A stretch of DNA of 64,000 bases from Acidithiobacillus ferrianus. GTDB lineage: Bacteria > Pseudomonadota > Gammaproteobacteria > Acidithiobacillales > Acidithiobacillaceae. How positions within the stretch are numbered: position 1 is the stretch's first letter; each line of letters starts with the position of its first letter. Both the position numbers and the translations under genes were made by a program. Below, piece by piece: positions 15,747 through 24,880 of the stretch. The notes beneath the pieces were generated by a model. It worked only from the letters and a program-made list of their open reading frames with translations, had not been told where the DNA came from and made no database searches. The DNA lies in contig NZ_WNJL01000022.1 of NCBI RefSeq assembly GCF_010378095.1, forward strand, positions 124,001 through 188,000, written 5' to 3'.

Positions 15747-16308
15747 GCGATTGAACTCCCGGTTGCCGAGGCGGCATGGTTCCGATCATACCCTCTTGGG
15801 CAGCGGTGACAAAGGGCTGCCGCCCCTTCCTCTCGGCAGCGCGCGGCGACAACGCGGGTTGCAAAGTATCCCCTGCGGGCTGGCCCTGCTTTGTGCGGTG
15901 TTCACCGGCGTGCAGGACTGGCGCTGGGGGCTGGCCTTGTGGACTGCGGTCTTCGCCTGGGTCCTGTGGCGCTGTCCCTGGTGGCGACATGCGGAGCAGC
16001 GCCTGCCGGAGACCCTGCGGATCGCGGCGGAAGGGCAGTTGCAGGTGCGCTTCGCCGATGGCCGGCTGCTGGATGTGATGCTTCGATCTCGCCCTTTCCT
16101 GCACCCGCGGCTAGGCGTCATTGCGCTTCGGGGTGAGGATGGCCGCGCTTATGTGTGTATCGCGCCCTACATGGCCGGGAGCGCCCTCTGGCGGCGCTGG
16201 CGACTCAGATTGCACCAGGAATGGGACGCAGAAACGGATCCGGCCGGTCCCGCTGGTGGATGCTATCCGCCGCGAAGTCCTCACGGCGCTGGGGATGATC
16301 GCTATTAA
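15745..16308 (+). CDS. YgfX-like membrane protein (putative)
   Basis: About 187 residues. Two adjacent hydrophobic segments (GLALLCAVFTGV and WGLALWTAVFAWVLW) are followed by a soluble domain with RIAAEGQLQVRFADGRL, the layout of YgfX/CptA inner-membrane proteins. In E. coli ygfX lies with ygfZ, as here, which supports the call. The start is doubtful: ATG 15745 lacks a ribosome site and overlaps the ygfZ start; non-ATG starts further in are possible. The last 104 bases overlap the 3' end of nadB on the other strand, and the C-terminal 30 residues look unstructured. Confidence 0.6.
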   Translation: MRLNSRLPRRHGSDHTLLGSGDKGLPPLPLGSARRQRGLQSIPCGLALLCAVFTGVQDWRWGLALWTAVFAWVLWRCPWWRHAEQRLPETLRIAAEGQLQVRFADGRLLDVMLRSRPFLHPRLGVIALRGEDGRAYVCIAPYMAGSALWRRWRLRLHQEWDAETDPAGPAGGCYPPRSPHGAGDDRY

Positions 16309-17797
16309 AATGGCATCCGCGGGATTCTTCCCGCAACAAGGCGGATCGGGTGAGGAGTGCCGCGCACAGGCGCAGATTGCGCAATTCCTGATAATACCGG
16401 GGTCCCTGCACGGCATCGCCGATGCGGGTGGCCATCTCTTCCCAATTCGCGCTGGCCGCCCGCAGGTCCGCATCATTGCGGATGATCCCTGCCGCCCGCC
16501 ACATGGTGGTCTGCAGCGCTTGGCGCAGGGTGCGGATCGCCGTTTCCGAGAGTGCGTTGGATGAGCGCGTCGACGTTGGCGCGGGTGGCGGGAGGGGTTT
16601 TTCGGGGAGCCGTGACCGTCCTCCCAGATCGGCGACGATACTGGCCGCCCCCACCACACATTCGAGCAGCGAATTGCTGGCGAGGCGATTGGCGCCGTGC
16701 AGACCGCTGGCGCTGACTTCGCCCGCCGCATAAAGCCCATCGATGCTGCTGCGTCCGGCCACATCCACCACCACGCCGCCGCAGGTGTAGTGCGCTGCCG
16801 GCACCACTGGAACCGGTTCCCGGGTCAGATCGTAGCCGTGCGCCCGGCAATGGGCGAAAATAGCCGGAAAGTGCCGCTGCACCTGCGCGCCCGGCTGGTG
16901 ACTGATGTCCAGGGTGACATATTCGATCCGGTGCCTTTTCATCTCCGCGTCGATCGCGCGCGCCACGATGTCCCGTGGCGCCAGTTCGGCGCGGGGGTCG
17001 TAGCGCTCCAGAAAAGCGCTGCCATCGGGCAGGCGTAACAGCGCCCCTTCGCCGCGCAAGGCCTCGGAAAGTAAAAAGGGCGCGCTGCCCGGTTGGTAGA
17101 GCGTCGTCGGATGAAACTGAATGAACTCCAGATTGGCGATTTCCGCACCCGCGCGATAGGCCAGGGCGATCCCGTCCCCCGTAGCCACCAGCGGATTACT
17201 GGTGTGGCGGTACAACTGACCCGCTCCACCGCTGGCGAGAATCACCGCCCGTGCCGTCCACAACTGCGGACGATCGTCCTCCGGGGCGAGTACCCAGGCA
17301 CCGGCGCAGCGGTCGCCGCGCAACCAGAGGTCGCTGGCGAAGTGCGCTTCGGCGATCTGAATGGCGGGGTGGGCCCGGACCTGTTGCAGCAAGGTGCTTT
17401 CGATGGCATGGCCCGTGGTGTCGGCGCAGTGCAGAACCCGGCGCGCCCGGTGCCCGCCTTCTCGGGTGAGATGCCAGTTTCCGTCAGCGCGGCGATCGAA
17501 AGGCACTCCCCAGTCGATCAGACGTCGGGCCGCGGCGGGACCCTGGCCAATGATGTGCCGGACGGCGTCGGGATGGCAAAGTCCCATGCCGGCTCCCAGG
17601 GTATCCTCGATATGCAGGGCGATGCTGTCGTGATCCTCGTCCATGACCGCGGCGACTCCGCCCTGCGCCCAGTCGCTGGCGGAGTCGCTGGCCCGATCCT
17701 TGCTGACTATGGCCACCCGGCCGAATTGGCTCAGCCCCAAGGCGGTGCTGAGTCCGGCGGTGCCGGAGCCGATGATCAGAAAGTCGAAAGAAGGCAT
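16205..17797 (-). CDS. nadB: L-aspartate oxidase NadB
   Basis: FAD enzyme that oxidises L-aspartate to iminoaspartate, the first step of de novo NAD synthesis. The 530-residue protein has the dinucleotide motif GSGTAGLSTAL at residue 10, SDWAQGGVAA, the active-site segment REGGHRARRVLHCADTTG, EFIQFHPTTLY, AAHYTCGGVVVD and GLHGANRLASNSLLE. The start at 17797 is chosen because family homology begins at MPSFDFLIIGSG and AGGA lies seven bases upstream; the open frame continues to 17887. It runs divergently from rpoE, an order also seen in E. coli. nadA and nadC are not in the window. Confidence 0.95.
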   Translation of the reverse strand: MPSFDFLIIGSGTAGLSTALGLSQFGRVAIVSKDRASDSASDWAQGGVAAVMDEDHDSIALHIEDTLGAGMGLCHPDAVRHIIGQGPAAARRLIDWGVPFDRRADGNWHLTREGGHRARRVLHCADTTGHAIESTLLQQVRAHPAIQIAEAHFASDLWLRGDRCAGAWVLAPEDDRPQLWTARAVILASGGAGQLYRHTSNPLVATGDGIALAYRAGAEIANLEFIQFHPTTLYQPGSAPFLLSEALRGEGALLRLPDGSAFLERYDPRAELAPRDIVARAIDAEMKRHRIEYVTLDISHQPGAQVQRHFPAIFAHCRAHGYDLTREPVPVVPAAHYTCGGVVVDVAGRSSIDGLYAAGEVSASGLHGANRLASNSLLECVVGAASIVADLGGRSRLPEKPLPPPAPTSTRSSNALSETAIRTLRQALQTTMWRAAGIIRNDADLRAASANWEEMATRIGDAVQGPRYYQELRNLRLCAALLTRSALLREESRGCHFNSDHPQRREDFAADSIHQRDRPDPFLRPIPGAI

Positions 17798-17915
17798 GCG
17801 TTGTCCTGGGGAAAGAGTCTGGCTCGCGTTGCGAGAATGGGCAGGGGTCATGATACGATGGGAGGCGGACGAGGTGAAGAACGGCACTCAAAAACAGTGG
17901 AAAGGATAAGGCCGA

Positions 17916-18542
17916 ATGGGTAAAATTGCGGGACGCAGCACGAGGGGTCGACACGAAAATGATGCGCCCAGTGATCTGCTCCTCGTACAGCGTGTACAAA
18001 AGGGGGAGAAGGGGGCATTTGATCTTCTCGTCCGTAAATACCAGCACAAGATGGTCGCCTTGGTCGGGCGTTTCGTGCGCACGCCCGAGGAAGCCGAGGA
18101 TGTGGCGCAGGAGGCCTTTGTCAAAGCCTATCGCGCATTGGCCAATTTTCGCGGCGATAGCGCTTTTTACACCTGGTTGTATCGTATCGCCGTGAATACG
18201 GCCAAGAACCATCTGGTAGCGCAAGGGCGCCAGGTGTCCACCGTCGATGTAGAAACCGAAGATGCGGAACAATTTGCCAGTGCCGATGGACTAAGGGAAT
18301 ATGATACTCCGGAAGGGTTGCTGCTCAGCCGGGAACTGGCGAAGCATATCGACACGGCTTTGGCGGCATTGCCGGAGGATCTGCGCACGGCGGTGACTCT
18401 GCGCGAGTTCGAGGGCTTGAGTTACGATGAGATTGCACAGGTGATGGAGTGTCCGGTGGGGACGGTGCGGTCCCGGATTTTTCGGGCGCGTGAAGCCATC
18501 GCCAAGGTTTTGGCCCCTTTGCTAGATCAGGAACAGTCATGA
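17916..18542 (+). CDS. rpoE: Extracytoplasmic-function sigma factor RpoE
   Basis: A 208-residue sigma-E. Region 2 contains YQHKMVALVGRF and the core-binding/-10 segment EEAEDVAQEAFVKAYRAL, with FYTWLYRIAVNTAKN. Region 4 reads ALPEDLRTAVTLREFEGLSYDEIA with the helix-turn-helix in CPVGTVRSRIFRAREAI. It directs transcription of envelope-stress genes. It overlaps the anti-sigma gene by four bases, and mucD follows, so the envelope-stress module is complete except for rseB/rseC. GGAT precedes the ATG. I could not identify a clear sigma-E autoregulatory promoter upstream. Confidence 0.96.
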   Translation: MGKIAGRSTRGRHENDAPSDLLLVQRVQKGEKGAFDLLVRKYQHKMVALVGRFVRTPEEAEDVAQEAFVKAYRALANFRGDSAFYTWLYRIAVNTAKNHLVAQGRQVSTVDVETEDAEQFASADGLREYDTPEGLLLSRELAKHIDTALAALPEDLRTAVTLREFEGLSYDEIAQVMECPVGTVRSRIFRAREAIAKVLAPLLDQEQS

Positions 18543-19210
18543 ACGATGAAACCAAAAAAGAACTGATGGCGTTCATGGAAGGCGAGTTGAGCGGGTTGCG
18601 CGCCAATCGCCTGGCCACACGTTTACAAAACGAACGAGGCTTGCGAGAAGCCTGGGAATCCCAGTACCGGATTTCCTTTCTCCTGCAGAATGACCGGGAA
18701 GGAAGCCTGCTCGCGTCGGCGGGTTTCGCGGACAGGGTGGCCCGGGAAATTGCGGGAGAGCCCAATATCCTCGCCCCGCAGAGCGCACAGCGTCGGAGCG
18801 TCGCGGGGGGCTTTTGGATCAAGGCGGGTTCTGTCGCCGCGGTGCTGATGGTATCGGTGAGCCTGGTGAGTTTTCTGTCCGACCATCCGGTCTCCGCCCC
18901 ATCGTCTATCGCGGGCGATGCATCCGGGCATTACGCCCAGACCGCCATGCTCCGCGGGTTCTCGCCGCGTGGCGAGGTGTTTCATCTGCATTCGGTAGCC
19001 GACTTCATGCCGCCGTCCGGAGGGATGGATGTCCTCATTCAGCGGGACATCCAAAGACTCTGGATCCCTGGCGGTGGCAACTATCTCGCCGCCTCCTCCC
19101 AGGCTTCCTCTCCTGGCTATCCGGGTCAGGCCGGCCTGGAAAACACGGCCGCTACGTCAATGGCGGGGATCAGCACGGGTTCCATAGCTTTTCCCGCGGG
19201 TAATCCCTAA
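18539..19210 (+). CDS. rseA: Anti-sigma-E factor RseA
   Basis: A 223-residue single-pass inner-membrane anti-sigma factor. The cytosolic N-terminus (ELMAFMEGELSGLRANRL, residues about 8-25) matches the RseA sigma-binding domain, then a membrane helix spans about 99-120 (AGSVAAVLMVSVSLVSFLS), followed by a periplasmic Ser/Gly/Ala-rich part. The start overlaps the rpoE stop (ATGA), so the pair is translated in balance. The next gene is the periplasmic protease mucD, consistent with stress-induced proteolysis control. RseA is poorly conserved; the call rests on context plus the N-terminal motif. Confidence 0.9.
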   Translation: MNDETKKELMAFMEGELSGLRANRLATRLQNERGLREAWESQYRISFLLQNDREGSLLASAGFADRVAREIAGEPNILAPQSAQRRSVAGGFWIKAGSVAAVLMVSVSLVSFLSDHPVSAPSSIAGDASGHYAQTAMLRGFSPRGEVFHLHSVADFMPPSGGMDVLIQRDIQRLWIPGGGNYLAASSQASSPGYPGQAGLENTAATSMAGISTGSIAFPAGNP

Positions 19211-19347
19211 AATCACAATCGGTGGATTCGCGAGCAGCGTTCTTCCCTGTGGGGGGAGAACCAGTGACCGTTGCCAAATGCCGCGGTTACCGGGATGATG
19301 GTTGGGGTTCCTATAAATATCGAATCGGATGGCGGGGAGGGAGTGTC

Positions 19348-20832
19348 TTGAAAAATCGTGTGCTGAGTAGACAGCGCCTGGCGTTGGCGCTTTGCGTGGG
19401 TTTGGGGCTCAGCATGGGGATGGCATCGCCCATTTGGGCGGGCACCACCAGCACCAGTGGCCAAGCTTTGGTCGGTTTGCCTGATTTTACGCCTATCGTC
19501 AAACAATATGGCCCCGCGGTCGTCAATATCAGCACGACGGAGACGAAGGTGGCGCGTAATCCGAGTTCGCCCTTTCCGCCGAATTCTCCGCTGAATCAGT
19601 TTTTCGCCCCGTTCTTTGGCACGCCGGGTGGCCCCGGTGGAGCGCCCGGTGCGGAGTCCGGCCAAAAATATCAGGTGCAGTCGCTGGGTTCCGGTTTTGT
19701 CGTCAGCCCCGATGGTTACATCGTGACGGCGGCGCATGTCGTGAAGGGGGCCCAGAAGATTATCGTCAGCCTCACGAATCATCAGCAATACACGGCGCAT
19801 CTGGTTGGATTGTCGACGCGCATCGATGTGGCCCTCCTGAAAATTGACGCGAAAAATCTGCCGACGGTACAAATCGGTGATTCCGGCAAGTTGGAGGTCG
19901 GGCAATGGGTGCTGGCGGTGGGTTCGCCCTTTGGTTTTGAGAATAGCGTCACCCAGGGGGTGGTCAGCGCGACTTCCCGGCCTTTGCCCGATGACCCCTA
20001 TATCCCCTTCATCCAGACGGATGTGCCGATCAATCCGGGCAACTCCGGCGGACCGCTCTTTAACATGCGCGGACAGGTGATTGGCATCAACGACCAGATT
20101 TATACCAACAGTGGCGGCTACATGGGACTATCTTTCTCCATCCCGATCAATGTCGCCATGGATGCCGTGAAGCAACTGAAACTCCACCAGAAGGTGCACT
20201 TCGGCTGGCTCGGGGTCATGATCCAGGATGTCAGCATGGATCTTGCCAAGTCCTTCCATATGAAGGAGCCGGTGGGTGCCCTGGTATCGCAGGTGGTGCC
20301 CGGCGGGCCGGCGGCCAAGGCGGGCCTTCGTCCCGGGGATGTCATCGTTTCCTTCGATGGCCAGGCCATCTACAACTCGGGTCAGCTCCCGCCGCTGGTG
20401 GGGGCGTTACCCGCCGGTTTCAAGGCGAAAATGGGTATTATTCGAAAGGGTCAACCCATGACGCTCAACATCACGGTAGAGAGCCTGCCCAACGATATGG
20501 AAAATACCGCGGCGGAATCGTCCCCGCCCAACGGCTCGATGCAAAAAGGCGAAATCAAGCGACTGAACGTGCAGGTGGGTCCGCTGACGGCGGAAGCGCG
20601 TAACCAACTCAAAGTGAACACCGGTGTTCTCGTCCTCGGCGTGGGCATGGGTCCTGCGGCGGAGGCCGGTATTCGTCCCGGAGACGTGATCCTGCAGGTG
20701 GCGCAACAGCGTGTCACCAGCACCGCGGATTTGCAGAAGCTGGTGGCGACGCTGCCTGCCGGACAGCCCATACCCGTACTGGTGCGGCGGGGCATGGGGA
20801 GCTTTTACCTGGTGCTCACGCTACCGCATTGA
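19348..20832 (+). CDS. mucD: Periplasmic serine protease MucD/DegP-like
   Basis: HtrA-family protease and chaperone of about 494 residues. A signal peptide (about 1-32, ending PIWAG) is followed by the trypsin-like domain with catalytic His in VTAAHVV, Asp in RIDVALLKI and Ser in GNSGGPLF. Two PDZ domains follow: about 290-380 (FGWLGVMIQDVS, AAKAGLRPGDVIVSF) and about 400-490 (AAEAGIRPGDVILQV). A TTG at 19348 with GGGAGG upstream is the likeliest start; GTG 19360 is an alternative and the open frame reaches 19222. It is third in the rpoE-rseA-mucD operon. A strong terminator follows. Confidence 0.93.
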   Translation: MKNRVLSRQRLALALCVGLGLSMGMASPIWAGTTSTSGQALVGLPDFTPIVKQYGPAVVNISTTETKVARNPSSPFPPNSPLNQFFAPFFGTPGGPGGAPGAESGQKYQVQSLGSGFVVSPDGYIVTAAHVVKGAQKIIVSLTNHQQYTAHLVGLSTRIDVALLKIDAKNLPTVQIGDSGKLEVGQWVLAVGSPFGFENSVTQGVVSATSRPLPDDPYIPFIQTDVPINPGNSGGPLFNMRGQVIGINDQIYTNSGGYMGLSFSIPINVAMDAVKQLKLHQKVHFGWLGVMIQDVSMDLAKSFHMKEPVGALVSQVVPGGPAAKAGLRPGDVIVSFDGQAIYNSGQLPPLVGALPAGFKAKMGIIRKGQPMTLNITVESLPNDMENTAAESSPPNGSMQKGEIKRLNVQVGPLTAEARNQLKVNTGVLVLGVGMGPAAEAGIRPGDVILQVAQQRVTSTADLQKLVATLPAGQPIPVLVRRGMGSFYLVLTLPH

Positions 20833-20849
20833 CGCAGGCGGCCGTTGCG

Positions 20850-20879
20850 AAGGGCTGGGTGTGCATACCAGCCCTTTTT
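20850..20879 (+). terminator. Intrinsic terminator after mucD
   Basis: AAGGGCTGG (20850-20858) and CCAGCCCTT (20868-20876) form a perfect nine-pair stem with a nine-base loop and end in a run of five Ts. It closes the rpoE-rseA-mucD transcript before lepA. Confidence 0.9.
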
Positions 20880-20937
20880 GCTGATGGTGTCTGGCGCGGT
20901 GGCGATATCGCCGGGCGCCCATGGATCGATAGGGCAT

Positions 20938-22740
20938 ATGACTGAGCAGCGATACATTCGTAATTTTTCCATTATCGCCCACGTGGATCATGGCAAATCC
21001 ACCCTGGCGGATCAATTCATTCGTCTCTGCGGAGCGCTGACCGAGCGAGAGATGTCCAGTCAGGTGCTGGACACCATGGATATCGAGCGGGAGCGCGGAA
21101 TCACCATCAAGGCGCAGAGCGTGTGTCTACAGTTTTTAGCGGCCGATGGACAGACGTATCAATTCAACCTGATCGACACGCCGGGACATGTGGATTTCTC
21201 CTACGAGGTGAGTCGTTCTCTGGCCGCCTGCGAGGGGGCCTTGCTGGTGGTGGACGCTTCACAGGGGGTAGAGGCGCAGAGCGTGGCCAACTGTTACACG
21301 GCGCTCGAACATGATCTGGAAATACTGCCCGTTCTGAACAAGATCGACTTGCCCGCCGCCGATCCGGTTCGCGTCCGCAAGGAAATCGAGGAGATCGTCG
21401 GATTACCCGCTGACGATGCCGTAGAGGCCAGCGCCAAGGAAGGTATCGGCATCCGCGCCATTTTGGAGCGGGTGGTGGAACGCATTCCGCCCCCCCAGGG
21501 TGACCCGGACGCGCCCTTGCAGGCGCTCATCATTGATTCGTGGTTCGATAATTACGTGGGGACCGTGGTGTTGGTGCGGGTGATGAATGGTTCCATTCGC
21601 CCAGGGCAACGGATTCTGACCATGGTGGGCCAAAAGCATTATGTCGTGGAGAAGGTTGGTGTTTTTACGCCCAAGGCCCTGACCGTCCCGGCGCTGGAAA
21701 CCGGCGCGGTGGGTTTTGTGATCGCCGGGGTGCGCGCCATCGAGGGCGCCCGGGTGGGAGATACCCTGACCGGGCAGGACCGCCCCGCCAGGACGCCTCT
21801 GCCGGGTTTTCGTGAAGTGCAGCCGCAGGTTTTTACCGGACTGTATCCGGTGGACTCGGCGGACTATGAGCGTTTCCGTGAGGCGCTGCAGAAATTGCGA
21901 CTGAATGACGCGGCGCTGCAATTTGAACCGGAGACTTCCCAGGCCCTGGGTTTTGGCTTCCGCTGCGGTTTTCTCGGACTCCTGCACATGGAGATCGTGC
22001 AGGAGCGGCTGGAACGGGAGTATCAGCTCGAACTGATCAGTACGGCGCCTACCGTGATCTATCAGGTGGAGACCACGGATGGACGGGTGCTGAATATCTC
22101 CAATCCTGCCGAATTGCCGCCGGTACAAAAGATCGCGGATATCCGTGAACCCGTGATCACCGCCAATATTCTGGTGCCGGAGACTTATCTCGGTCCGGTC
22201 ATCGCGCTCTGCGAAGAACGGCGGGGCCGGCAAAAGAATATGCAGTTCACCGGGGGGCAGGTGATGTTGCGCTATGAATTGCCGCACAACGAAGTGGTCC
22301 TGGATTTTTTTGATCGCCTCAAATCCGCGAGCCGGGGTTATGCCTCCATGGACTATGAATTCGCCCGTTTTGAGAGCGGACCCTTGGTTAAAATGGACAT
22401 CCTCATCAACGGCGAAAAATTGGATGCCTTGTCCTGGATCGTCCACCGGGATGTTTCCGAACGGCGCGGACGGGAACTGGTGGCGCGATTGCACGATCTG
22501 ATCCCCCGACAGATGTTCGAAGTGGCGATTCAGGCGGCCATCGGCGCCAGGGTGGTCGCCCGCGAAACCGTCAAGGCCATGCGTAAGAATGTCCTCGCCA
22601 AGTGTTATGGCGGCGACATTTCGCGCAAGCGGAAATTGCTGGAAAAGCAAAAAGAGGGTAAAAAGCGCATGAAGCAGGTCGGCCATGTGGAAATTCCCCA
22701 AGAAGCCTTCCTGGCGGTGTTGAAAAGTGATAAACGATAA
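20938..22740 (+). CDS. lepA: Elongation factor 4 (LepA)
   Basis: Ribosomal back-translocase GTPase of 600 residues, normal length. The G domain shows [13 protein letters not shown] (P-loop), [11 protein letters not shown] (switch I), DTPGHVDF (switch II) and NKIDLP. Domain II and the LepA-specific C-terminal domain ([16 protein letters not shown]) follow. The ATG at 20938 is chosen because the family N-terminus [17 protein letters not shown] begins there; the open frame goes back to 20845 through the upstream terminator. lepB follows after 66 bp on the same strand, as in many proteobacteria. Confidence 0.97.
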   Translation: MTEQRYIRNFSIIAHVDHGKSTLADQFIRLCGALTEREMSSQVLDTMDIERERGITIKAQSVCLQFLAADGQTYQFNLIDTPGHVDFSYEVSRSLAACEGALLVVDASQGVEAQSVANCYTALEHDLEILPVLNKIDLPAADPVRVRKEIEEIVGLPADDAVEASAKEGIGIRAILERVVERIPPPQGDPDAPLQALIIDSWFDNYVGTVVLVRVMNGSIRPGQRILTMVGQKHYVVEKVGVFTPKALTVPALETGAVGFVIAGVRAIEGARVGDTLTGQDRPARTPLPGFREVQPQVFTGLYPVDSADYERFREALQKLRLNDAALQFEPETSQALGFGFRCGFLGLLHMEIVQERLEREYQLELISTAPTVIYQVETTDGRVLNISNPAELPPVQKIADIREPVITANILVPETYLGPVIALCEERRGRQKNMQFTGGQVMLRYELPHNEVVLDFFDRLKSASRGYASMDYEFARFESGPLVKMDILINGEKLDALSWIVHRDVSERRGRELVARLHDLIPRQMFEVAIQAAIGARVVARETVKAMRKNVLAKCYGGDISRKRKLLEKQKEGKKRMKQVGHVEIPQEAFLAVLKSDKR

Positions 22741-22806
22741 GCTGGACTTGGCGAAGCGCAAGCCGAGTGAATTTGGGATGACGTATAGTGTGAAGGATGG
22801 GTGCTG

Positions 22807-23601
22807 ATGGATTTTACCCTGGGATTGTTTCTGGCCATTGTACTTTCCGGCCTGATCTGGCTGGTGGATTTGCTGTTTTTGCGCAAGAGGCGTCCGGCGG
22901 AGTCCAAGGAGCCGGTCATCGTGGAATATGCCCGGAGCTTTTTTCCGGTACTGTTTATCGTTTTTTTGATTCGGGCCTTTCTGTTCGAACCTTTTCAGAT
23001 TCCTTCCGGTTCCATGATTCCGACCTTGCGGGTGGGTGACTTTGTGCTGGTGAACAAGTTTCAGTGGGGACTGCGTCTGCCGTTGATTCATACGCCCATC
23101 ACCCGCGGAAGTCCGGTGGAAGCGGGCGATGTCATGGTTTTCCGTTATCCGAAGAACCCGCGCATCGACTATATCAAACGGGTGATCGGACTGCCGGGTG
23201 ACACGATCGAGGTGAAGGGTAACGACCTGTATATCAATCACAAGCTGGTGCCACAGAAATATATCGGAACCTTTGATTACCGACCGGAAGGGCAGGGTGC
23301 CGAGGGCATGGTCATCCCCGCCAGGGAATATGCCCAGGAACTGGGGGGACATACCTTCCATATCATCGAGTTCGACACCCCGGAAGCCCAGATGAATTTT
23401 GGGCCTTTCAAAGTGCCCCCCCATGCTTATTTCATGATGGGTGATGATCGGGACAATAGCAATGACAGCCGTTTCTGGGGGATGGTGCCGCAGCGCAACA
23501 TTGTCGGCAAAGCGATGTTCGTGTGGTTTTCCTGGAATGCCGAAGATTGGTCCATTCGCTGGAAGCAGATTGGACGTTCTCTGGATGGGGCGATTTCCTG
23601 A
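22807..23601 (+). CDS. lepB: Signal peptidase I
   Basis: Membrane-bound leader peptidase of 264 residues that removes Sec and Tat signal peptides. Two N-terminal membrane segments (about 2-22 and 45-63) precede the catalytic Ser in QIPSGSMIPTLRVGDF, the catalytic Lys in YIKRVIGLPGD, and the conserved MGDDRDNSNDSRFWG box. ATG 22807, nine bases after AAGGA, is preferred to GTG 22801. It lies between lepA and a DUF4845 gene, the usual order in beta/gamma-proteobacteria. Confidence 0.96.
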   Translation: MDFTLGLFLAIVLSGLIWLVDLLFLRKRRPAESKEPVIVEYARSFFPVLFIVFLIRAFLFEPFQIPSGSMIPTLRVGDFVLVNKFQWGLRLPLIHTPITRGSPVEAGDVMVFRYPKNPRIDYIKRVIGLPGDTIEVKGNDLYINHKLVPQKYIGTFDYRPEGQGAEGMVIPAREYAQELGGHTFHIIEFDTPEAQMNFGPFKVPPHAYFMMGDDRDNSNDSRFWGMVPQRNIVGKAMFVWFSWNAEDWSIRWKQIGRSLDGAIS

Positions 23602-23685
23602 CGCTGTGCAGGGTGCTTGCAAAATCGGCGTTCAGGACTAATTAGGCGTTATGGATGTACCAACGCCCCAGGAGGATTCGCCCTC

Positions 23686-24078
23686 ATGCGTAACGCAATG
23701 TCCAATCATCCGCCCAGGGTGACGCGGCCTCCTGATGAGGCCGGGATCTCCTTTCTCGGCGTGATTTTCTGGCTGGTGATCCTGGTTTTTGCGATCGCCT
23801 TTATCATCAAGGTAATGCCTTCGTACTACGATTATTGGTCACTGCGCAATATCGTCAGCGCGCAGGCGCGTCAGAGTTCACCACAGGATTCGGTATCGCA
23901 AATTCGCTACGATCTCAATAGTCGTTTGAGCGTGGCCATGATCCATATCCCGCAGAAAGATATCCGGATTGAAAAAAGTGGTCATGGGCCGCCGATGATC
24001 ACCGTCAGTTATGACCGGATAGTGCCGCTGGCGGGAAATATCAGCCTCTTGCTGCATTTTGAAACCGTAGGGCACTAG
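23686..24078 (+). CDS. DUF4845 family membrane protein
   Basis: A 130-residue protein with one N-terminal membrane helix (about 20-43: ISFLGVIFWLVILVFAIAF) and a periplasmic domain with YYDYWSLRNIV and the IEK/ITVSYDRIVPLAGNISLL strand pattern of DUF4845. Genes of this family lie between lepB and rnc in many proteobacteria; function unknown. AGGAGG at 23670-23675 is 10 bases before ATG 23686; ATG 23698 is an alternative. A terminator follows. Confidence 0.88.
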   Translation: MRNAMSNHPPRVTRPPDEAGISFLGVIFWLVILVFAIAFIIKVMPSYYDYWSLRNIVSAQARQSSPQDSVSQIRYDLNSRLSVAMIHIPQKDIRIEKSGHGPPMITVSYDRIVPLAGNISLLLHFETVGH

Positions 24079-24103
24079 CGCGGCGTTTGTCATTGGGTGG
24101 GAG

Positions 24104-24138
24104 AGGCCGGGCCGGAGATACCTCGCGACCCGGCCTTT
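24104..24138 (+). terminator. Intrinsic terminator between DUF4845 and rnc
   Basis: AGGCCGGG (24104-24111) pairs with CCCGGCCT (24129-24136), followed by TTT. It separates the lepA-lepB-DUF4845 message from rnc-era-recO, which must then have its own promoter in 24139-24199. Confidence 0.7.
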
Positions 24139-24199
24139 CAGTGTATGATTATGACATGAGTCTTGCCGTTGCCACTTTCGGGGGGTTGAGTTTGTCTTT

Positions 24200-24880
24200 A
24201 TGAGGGCCTGGGAAGAACTGCAAAAATTGGTCGGGTATCGTTTTCGTGAGGAATCTTTGCTGCAACAGGCGTTGACGCACCGCAGCGCGGGGGTCCAGCA
24301 CAATGAACGGCTGGAATTTCTGGGTGACGCGGCCTTGAATTTCGTGGTGGCGGCGAAACTCTACGCACATTTTCCCAAAGTCAGCGAGGGAGATCTGTCA
24401 CGCATGCGGGCGCGACTGGTGCGGGAGGAGACTCTGGCGGAAATCGCCGGAAAGGTGGCGCTGGCTGACTTCCTGATTCTGGGACCGGGGGAGATGCGCA
24501 GCGGTGGCGCGCGCCGCGACTCCATTCGCGCGGATGCCCTGGAAGCGGTGATCGGGGCGGCTTTCCTGGATGGCGGCTTTGCGGCGGCGGAACGCATCGT
24601 CACCCAACTGGTGGAGCCATTGATGACCGAGCACCTGGGCGGCGCGGAGTTGCGCGATCCCAAGACCCGGTTGCAAGAGTACTTGCAGGGCCGGGGGCGT
24701 TCTCTTCCGGTATATACCCTGGTGGCGGAAAAGGGACCCGCCCATGAGCGGCATTTTGTGGCGCGCTGCAGCGTGCCCGGGGCGTCACCGACGGAGGCTG
24801 AGGACGCGAGCCGGCGCAAGGCGGAGCAGCAGGCGGCGGCACAGATGCTGGAGCAATTGCAGGTTGTTCCGCATGTCTGA
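24200..24880 (+). CDS. rnc: Ribonuclease III
   Basis: A 226-residue double-stranded-RNA endonuclease for rRNA maturation. The catalytic box NERLEFLGDAALNFVV is at residue 36, with the acidic EAVIGAAFLDGG site further on. The dsRNA-binding domain occupies about 155-222 (DPKTRLQEYLQGRG). Length and domain order are standard. The stop overlaps era by eight bases. The start ATG at 24200 lacks a strong ribosome site. Confidence 0.96.
   Translation: MRAWEELQKLVGYRFREESLLQQALTHRSAGVQHNERLEFLGDAALNFVVAAKLYAHFPKVSEGDLSRMRARLVREETLAEIAGKVALADFLILGPGEMRSGGARRDSIRADALEAVIGAAFLDGGFAAAERIVTQLVEPLMTEHLGGAELRDPKTRLQEYLQGRGRSLPVYTLVAEKGPAHERHFVARCSVPGASPTEAEDASRRKAEQQAAAQMLEQLQVVPHV

Noticed and set aside
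21403-23622. 739-codon open frame on the minus strand
   Set aside because: Antisense to lepA and lepB, whose motifs are unmistakable; His/Gln-rich translation without any family pattern.
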